This document shows positions 5,840 to 10,543 of a stretch of DNA of 10,543 bases, in pieces. The DNA is from Thermodesulfobacteriaceae bacterium (GTDB lineage Bacteria; Desulfobacterota; Dissulfuribacteria; Dissulfuribacterales; UBA3076): assembly GCA_012961845.1 (NCBI GenBank), contig DTYO01000243.1:1-10543 (forward strand), read 5' to 3'. The notes beneath the pieces are model-generated. The model searched no databases and had not been told where the DNA came from. It saw nothing but the letters and a program-made list of their open reading frames with translations. The translations under genes were made by a program, and so were the position numbers. The first letter of the stretch is position 1, and each line of letters begins with the position of its first letter.

Positions 5840-8128
5840 ATGACCACAGGCCGCTTGCACCACACAATACATGAGCGAGGGGCGTCTGCCGTACACGGCA
5901 CGAACCCGCCCCGAAGCCTCTACATATGGCTTTTTTCTGTTTTCATGCTGTCTTTGCTGCTTCCACCTCCGGCCTGGTGCGACACCGACGCCGATGGAAA
6001 AGCCGCATTCGATGCCTGGCAGGAACTCAGACCTGCTGTCGAGATATTCTGGAACAACAGGACAGAAAGCCCGTACATGGCCGGGAAAAGTGCCTGGGAC
6101 CTGATATCCTCCCTGAAAAACTATATCCGCCGTTTCCCGGATTCACACGAGGCACCTCAGGCCTATTTCGTACTGGGAGAAGCCTATTCAGCAGTAGGTT
6201 ACAAACCGGAAGCAGTGGCGCACTGGCGCATCACGGCCAGGCATTTCCCTGACAGCGCATGGGCCGGAGAAGCACTGAACGCACTCATCTCTCACATGCA
6301 GGAAAGAGGGGATCAGGCCGAACTGCACAGATTCTACAGGGCGATCATGCGTCAATATCCTGACACTCAGGCAGCCAAAACCGCGTGGATCCTGATGGCC
6401 ATCGAGACTGTGGAGAAAGGCAAAACAGACGCCGTGGCCAGGGAAGTTAAAAAGCTTGAAAACAGGATGCCCGACATCCACATAAAGACACCAAGGTTCC
6501 TGGATCTCAAGGCAAGGTTGGCACAGGCAGGAGGACATGAAGGACAGGCCAGGGAACTGTGGCTGCATTATCTCAACCTTGCCAGACTACCGTCACAGAA
6601 GACAGCCATACTGTTCAGGATAGCGGAGAGTTACAGGCAGGAAGGCCGGATGCTCAAGGCCCGCAAATACTATACACTGGCCGGGAGCAGCTTTCCAGCC
6701 TGTCCGGAGGCCCTGTTCGCACGCTTCCGTCTGGCCCAGATGAAGAACCGGGAAAAAAAACGCATAGCTTCTTATGTAGGCGATATCAAACCCGGTTTTT
6801 CTTCAAAAGACCCGGCAGAACTCTTTCTGAAAATCATTGACCAGTATCCCGCGCATCCCATTATTGGAGAAGTGATCTCTGAACTGATGGACCACAGGCT
6901 GGCGGCAAGAAACGATCTCGAGATCCTGAGGATTGCCTTGAAGTACCGGCCTAACATACACGATCCGACAGTGGCAGGCCGCATGGATAAAGCAGTCCTG
7001 GCCGCCGTGAAAAACCTTTCCAGAGATAATAAGCCGCCGGGCACCCTCAAACAGGCAGCCGCCCTTGGCAGGACAATCGCGGCAAACGACATGAAAGCAC
7101 CTGGCCTGAGCCGGATCTCCAGGACAGTCCAGCACCTGTGGACAGACTACATAAATCAGCTTGTCGCCCAGGGGCATCCATCACAGGCCCTAGAAGAGGC
7201 TGAAGTGTTCAGGAAGTCATTCCCTGCCCCCGAAACTCCGGGCAGAATCTTCCAGGCCGAAATGAATGCGCTGCTGGCATTCGACAAGAAATCCCTGGCA
7301 GAAGGGCAGCCCATTGCACTTCTCAACTTTCACTCCGCTCACAAGAACGAAAACACGCCATTCAGCTCACCGCGACACCTTTTTTATGTTGCCATGGCAT
7401 GGAATGCACTGGGATGTCCCGAAGCAGCAATGCGGACATGCTTCAGGGCATGGAAAACCGGACCAGAACCCGCTGATGCTCCAGCCCTCATGTTCTTATG
7501 GGCCCAAACGGCCCTGCATTCCGGGAAGCCTGAAACCGCCGGGAATATATTGCTTCTTTTTGAATCCCGTTTTCCCAACCTTTCAGGCAGTGCTGAATCT
7601 GTCTACCTAAATGCGGCAGTTGCCTATGAATCAGGAGACTTCCTCCGGGCATCCGAAATGCTGAGCGGAATATTCAGACCGGGCCGCCAATCCCCGGCAA
7701 GAGAGTCCGGGGCAGATATCGACATGGAAGAAATTGGATGTCTGTTTGTGGAATCTTCCATTATGTCAGGAAACTGGACAGCAGCAGATTCCGCCTGGCA
7801 ACATCTGGCACCCCGGCTGTCCTACGACCGAAAAAAACAGATCCTCGGCCGCTGGGGCGACAGCGCCTTTGCAGTCGGCCATCCGGCCGCTGCACTCCAG
7901 GCATACAACAGACTTATAGCACTCGATCCGGAGAATCCGGCTAATATCTGGAGGCTTGCCATGGCCAAGGAGAAAACAGGAGCGGCAGATACTGCCCTCG
8001 AGGGATGGAAATCTCTTACTCAGTCCGAAAATTCTCTGTGGGCAGGAGCAGCCGGCGCTGTACTTGCCAATGAAGAATTCTTGAAAGGACCGGCTGGAGA
8101 GCTCCGCACACCAGGAGACCGCCCGTGA
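5840..8128 (+). CDS. Exported TPR-repeat protein, first gene of the flagellar operon
   Basis: A 762-residue, mostly helical protein. After a basic 25-residue N-region comes a hydrophobic stretch SLYIWLFSVFMLSLLL (26-41), then PPPAWCDTD. This suggests a type I signal peptide or an N-terminal membrane anchor. The Cys at 47 is preceded by Trp, so it is not a proper lipobox. TPR-like helix pairs are visible at about 104-176 (YFVLGEAYSAVGYKPEAVAH and its follower), near AILFRIAESYRQEGRMLKAR, and near the C-terminus (HPAAALQAYNRLIALDPENP, followed by an AMAKEKTGAADTALEGW helix). Such repeats serve as protein-docking scaffolds. AGGA at 5825-5828, 11 bases upstream, supports the ATG. The stop overlaps the activator gene start by 4 bases, so the two are translationally coupled. 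Placement after the sigma-54 promoter and before flgBC suggests a role in flagellar assembly or its regulation. The exact function is unknown. Confidence 0.85.
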   Translation: MTTGRLHHTIHERGASAVHGTNPPRSLYIWLFSVFMLSLLLPPPAWCDTDADGKAAFDAWQELRPAVEIFWNNRTESPYMAGKSAWDLISSLKNYIRRFPDSHEAPQAYFVLGEAYSAVGYKPEAVAHWRITARHFPDSAWAGEALNALISHMQERGDQAELHRFYRAIMRQYPDTQAAKTAWILMAIETVEKGKTDAVAREVKKLENRMPDIHIKTPRFLDLKARLAQAGGHEGQARELWLHYLNLARLPSQKTAILFRIAESYRQEGRMLKARKYYTLAGSSFPACPEALFARFRLAQMKNREKKRIASYVGDIKPGFSSKDPAELFLKIIDQYPAHPIIGEVISELMDHRLAARNDLEILRIALKYRPNIHDPTVAGRMDKAVLAAVKNLSRDNKPPGTLKQAAALGRTIAANDMKAPGLSRISRTVQHLWTDYINQLVAQGHPSQALEEAEVFRKSFPAPETPGRIFQAEMNALLAFDKKSLAEGQPIALLNFHSAHKNENTPFSSPRHLFYVAMAWNALGCPEAAMRTCFRAWKTGPEPADAPALMFLWAQTALHSGKPETAGNILLLFESRFPNLSGSAESVYLNAAVAYESGDFLRASEMLSGIFRPGRQSPARESGADIDMEEIGCLFVESSIMSGNWTAADSAWQHLAPRLSYDRKKQILGRWGDSAFAVGHPAAALQAYNRLIALDPENPANIWRLAMAKEKTGAADTALEGWKSLTQSENSLWAGAAGAVLANEEFLKGPAGELRTPGDRP

Positions 8129-9543
8129 GCACCGGTAACAGGAATGCATCAGCCGGCCGGCTGCTTGTGGCTGCCGGGCAGGCAGACGTGAGGCTGACCC
8201 TCAAAGAAAAATTTGAGGCCTGGGGGCATGAAGTCACTCTTGTCCCTGATCTCCAGCTGTTGGGGGAACTCCTACAGCGGAACGATTTTGACCTTTCAGC
8301 CATTGTTCACGATCCCGAATCCATGAACGGAATAGAATTCATGGAAGAACTGCCCGACGACGGTTCCAGAAACAAGATCATAATCATTGCTGAAAACGGA
8401 ACGATAGAGGACGCTGTCCGGGCCATGCAGCTTGGAGCCAGGGACTTTCTGGCCAACCCCTGGAACAGTGATAAGATCAATTGCTCCATCAGGCAGCACC
8501 TTGGAAGCAGAAAAGGCGGTAGTGCCAATGCCCTGCCCCGTTCCAGACCAGGCGCCTTGAAATCCGCATCTTCATCCAGGGACCAGTACACCATCATATC
8601 GTGCAGTCAGGTGATGAAAAAGATGCTCGCACAGGCCCGCAGTGTGGCTCCCAGCAGGGCTACAGTTTTGATCCAGGGCGAAAGCGGAACCGGCAAGGAG
8701 CTCATGGCCAGGTTCATTCACAACTGCAGTGACAGGGCCGACAAACCGTTTGTAGCGATGAACTGTGCAGCACTGCCTGAAAATCTTCTTGAAAGCGAGC
8801 TTTTTGGTCATGAGAAAGGGGCCTTTTCAGGGGCACTGAACAGAAAGCCCGGGAAATTCGAATTAGCCGACGGTGGAACTCTTCTACTGGACGAAGTGAC
8901 CGAGATGGCCCTGCCTCTGCAGGCAAAACTCCTGCGGGTCCTTCAGGAAAGGGAGGTGGACAGGGTGGGAGGCACCAGGCCCGTCAAGGTCGACGTGCGG
9001 ATCATCGCCACTACCAACAGAGACCTTCCCAGAGCGGTCAGCGACGGCAAATTCAGGAACGACCTCTATTACAGACTCAACGTCATCCCTTTCGTGCTTC
9101 CCGCTCTGAGGGAACGTCCTGAGGACATTCCGGTTCTTGCAGAACACTTTCTTCAATTTTTTGTACAGGAATACGGAAAAAACGGGACGAAATTTGCAAA
9201 AGGAGTGATCGAAGAACTGGAAAACAGGCAATGGCCAGGCAATATCAGAGAAATCAGGAACTTGATAGAACGCGGGGTGCTGCTGGCAGAGGATGGAGAG
9301 ATCACCCTGAAAGATCTGCTGGGAGATAATGACCTGGCTGGAGGTCACGGTGGGCCCCAGGACCCGAGCGTAAAACTCCCTCCAGACGTCTTCAAGCTCA
9401 GTGAGCTGGAAAGGGAAACCATAAAACGTGCTTTGACAAAGACCGGGGGAAACAGGACTCATGCATCCAAACTGCTGGGAATCAGTGTCCGCACCCTGCG
9501 AAACAAAATAGCCGAATACAGGCAGATAGGGCTTGTCTTATGA
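8125..9543 (+). CDS. Sigma-54-dependent flagellar transcriptional activator with degenerate receiver (FleQ/FlrA/FlbD-like)
   Basis: Enhancer-binding AAA+ activator of sigma-54 RNA polymerase, 472 residues. N-terminus (about 11-126): a receiver-like fold without its phosphorylation chemistry. The acidic pair is replaced around VAAGQ (15-19), the phospho-Asp position is V61, the switch Thr/Ser is A89, and the Lys of the usual KP is N111. Linker 127-153 is Ser/Gly/Arg-rich. AAA+ domain (about 155-400): Walker A GESGTGKE at 185-192; sigma-54-contact loop GAFSGA at 232-237 (usually GAFTGA); Walker B LLLDE at 253-257; sensor I ATTNRD at 295-300; Arg-finger region FRNDLYYRLN; sensor II WPGNIREIRN at 370-379. 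C-terminal Fis-type helix-turn-helix at about 430-465 (GGNRTHASKLLGISVRTLRN). The start is GTG at 8125, overlapping the previous stop (GTGA), with AGGAG at 8113-8117 seven bases upstream. It probably activates the promoter of its own operon. Confidence 0.93.
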   Translation: MSTGNRNASAGRLLVAAGQADVRLTLKEKFEAWGHEVTLVPDLQLLGELLQRNDFDLSAIVHDPESMNGIEFMEELPDDGSRNKIIIIAENGTIEDAVRAMQLGARDFLANPWNSDKINCSIRQHLGSRKGGSANALPRSRPGALKSASSSRDQYTIISCSQVMKKMLAQARSVAPSRATVLIQGESGTGKELMARFIHNCSDRADKPFVAMNCAALPENLLESELFGHEKGAFSGALNRKPGKFELADGGTLLLDEVTEMALPLQAKLLRVLQEREVDRVGGTRPVKVDVRIIATTNRDLPRAVSDGKFRNDLYYRLNVIPFVLPALRERPEDIPVLAEHFLQFFVQEYGKNGTKFAKGVIEELENRQWPGNIREIRNLIERGVLLAEDGEITLKDLLGDNDLAGGHGGPQDPSVKLPPDVFKLSELERETIKRALTKTGGNRTHASKLLGISVRTLRNKIAEYRQIGLVL

Positions 9544-9580
9544 GTTCAGACGGCACCAGAGCTTTTGAGACGGAGATATC

Positions 9581-10021
9581 ATGAAACAACTGTTTGGATC
9601 CACAATCAACATACTGGAACGGGCCATCAACCTGAGGAGCCTCCGGAACACCCTGATTACGGCCAATATCGCCAATGTGGACACCCCAGGCTACAGGCCG
9701 ACAGACATACCCTTTCAGGAGCTGATGTCCAGATACATGGAAGATGCTTCTGCACCGTCCGGTCTTGCCAGGACCGATGAAGCCCATTTTAACACAGACG
9801 GGCGCTCTGGAAGCGGCACCACCGGAAGCCATGGACCGATCGACCAGGCATCTGATGCCGTTACAGAACCATCCGAACGGGGTACCCCGAACAGTGTGGA
9901 TATTGATGTAGAAATGACCAGACTTGCCACGAACAATCTGCAGTACCAAGCAGCTGTTCAGGCACTCATAAAGGAATTTGAACTCCTGAAAACCGCAATT
10001 ACCGAAGGAGGTAAAACATGA
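9581..10021 (+). CDS. flgB: Flagellar basal-body proximal rod protein FlgB
   Basis: A proximal rod subunit near the MS ring, exported by the flagellar type III system, so it has no Sec signal. At 146 residues it has typical length. The N-terminal rod signature ITANIANVDTPGYRPTDIPF (26-45) follows a helix that pairs with the C-terminal helix, here VDIDVEMTRLATNNLQYQ (106-123) followed by AAVQALIKEFELLKTAI. The middle (about 55-100) is Gly/Ser/Pro-rich and variable, as usual. The ATG has GGAG at 9572-9575, 5 bases upstream, and lies 37 bases after the activator gene. The stop overlaps the flgC start by 4 bases (ATGA). Confidence 0.95.
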   Translation: MKQLFGSTINILERAINLRSLRNTLITANIANVDTPGYRPTDIPFQELMSRYMEDASAPSGLARTDEAHFNTDGRSGSGTTGSHGPIDQASDAVTEPSERGTPNSVDIDVEMTRLATNNLQYQAAVQALIKEFELLKTAITEGGKT

Positions 10022-10476
10022 GCCTGCTGACTGCGATCAGAATCAGCGGAACCGGTTTGTCAGCTGAAAGGATCCGCCTAAATGTAGCATCGATGAACAT
10101 AGCGAACGCCGAGGTCACCAAGACCCTGGACGGCGGCCCCTACAGGGCCAGGTCCGTGATATTCACTTCGGAACCGCTGGACGATGCTGGCACACTGCCG
10201 GGATGGACAGACAACATTCCGTTTCAGTCGGAACTGGAAGAAGTGCTGCGGGGAGTTGCAGTCACTGAGATTGTAGAAGACCCGGATGCCTTCAAGGAAA
10301 TATACGACCCGGCACATCCTGATGCAGACGAAAGGGGTATCGTACTGATGCCCAATGTAAATGTCATGGAACAGATGGTGGACATGATGACCGCCTCAAG
10401 AGCTTATGAAGCCAATATTACGGCCATTCAGACGGCCAAAGCCATGGCCATGAAAGCACTTGACATCGCACGCTGA
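10018..10476 (+). CDS. flgC: Flagellar basal-body rod protein FlgC
   Basis: A proximal rod subunit that assembles with FlgB, FlgF, FlgG and FliE. At 152 residues it has normal length. Hallmarks: N-terminal AIRISGTGLSAERIRLNVAS, then NIANAEVTKTLDGGPYRA (28-45), with the usual TKT and GGPYR pattern; the conserved YDPAHPDADERGIVLMPNVN at 96-115; and the C-terminal helix VEMMT-type segment VDMMTASRAYEANITAIQTA (121-140). A textbook AAGGAGGT at 10005-10012, five bases from the ATG, indicates strong translation. In most genomes fliE follows directly. Here the next 67 bases hold a repeat-like sequence and then the window ends. Confidence 0.96.
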   Translation: MSLLTAIRISGTGLSAERIRLNVASMNIANAEVTKTLDGGPYRARSVIFTSEPLDDAGTLPGWTDNIPFQSELEEVLRGVAVTEIVEDPDAFKEIYDPAHPDADERGIVLMPNVNVMEQMVDMMTASRAYEANITAIQTAKAMAMKALDIAR

Positions 10477-10489
10477 AAGGCACTGACTG

Positions 10490-10543
10490 GTGGGAACCTC
10501 TAAAAATTAGATTTTTTGTTCGAGGACAAGGCGCAAGGAGACA
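10490..10543. repeat. Repeat-like AT-rich sequence after flgC at the window edge
   Basis: After flgC comes gggaacctctaaaaa, then an AT-rich dyad tctaa-aaa-ttaga at 10499-10511, six Ts (10512-10517) and ttcgaggacaaggcgcaagg. The style resembles ends of small dispersed elements in deltaproteobacterial genomes, which also tend to break assemblies. That is recollection, not a search. The short stem plus T-run could also act as a weak terminator. The final aaggaga (10535-10541) could be a ribosome binding site for a following gene such as fliE. Confidence 0.3.

Noticed and set aside
5972..5984. Lipoprotein signal in the TPR protein (AWC at 45-47)
   Set aside because: Trp directly before the Cys does not fit a lipobox; an ordinary signal peptide or anchor fits better.
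8884..9462. 192-codon minus-strand open frame
   Set aside because: Antisense to the AAA+ domain of the sigma-54 activator; a by-product of its codon pattern.
9544..9580. Separate sigma-54 promoter for flgB (cggcaccagagctttt)
   Set aside because: The GGCAC half is present but no TTGC at the -12 position; flgB is most simply read from the 5762 promoter.

Overview
The window looks like a piece of a motile, Gram-negative, anaerobic Desulfobacterota (deltaproteobacterial) genome, probably near the Desulfobacterales. This rests on moderate GC, a flagellar operon headed by a sigma-54 activator, a tight valS-nadC pair, and a HAD protein of the type best known from methanogens. It is inferred from gene content and protein style, not from a database search. 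Both ends look like contig ends: base 1 starts exactly on a perfect inverted repeat, and the last ~55 bases resemble a dispersed repeat.

Layout: (1) 1-140: a 22-bp perfect inverted repeat at the very end, and a possible 3' remnant of an upstream gene. (2) 141-1620, plus strand: an unrecognised 110-residue protein, then a HAD-superfamily phosphatase-like protein resembling archaeal EhaR. (3) 1621-1824: a convergent intergenic region with GC-rich hairpins. (4) 5379-1825, minus strand: valS (valyl-tRNA synthetase), then nadC (quinolinate phosphoribosyltransferase) only 3 bases after the valS stop, probably one transcript from a sigma-70-like promoter near 5468-5496. (5) 5380-5839: a divergent control region holding the valS promoter and, on the plus strand, a strong sigma-54 (-24/-12) promoter at 5762-5777. 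A GTCA-N6-TGAC dyad about 100 bp upstream resembles the FleQ box. (6) 5840-10476, plus strand: a four-gene flagellar operon. It encodes an exported TPR protein, a sigma-54 enhancer-binding activator with a decayed receiver domain, FlgB and FlgC. The first and second genes overlap by 4 bases, as do the third and fourth.

The most interesting part is region 5-6. A sigma-54 promoter with a FleQ-like enhancer site drives an operon that encodes its own likely activator. That activator has lost every residue expected for aspartate phosphorylation, and its start codon overlaps the stop of a large, uncharacterised, exported TPR protein. The arrangement suggests an autoregulated flagellar rod-gene switch that is not controlled by ordinary phosphotransfer. 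The TPR protein is a candidate flagellar assembly or checkpoint factor.
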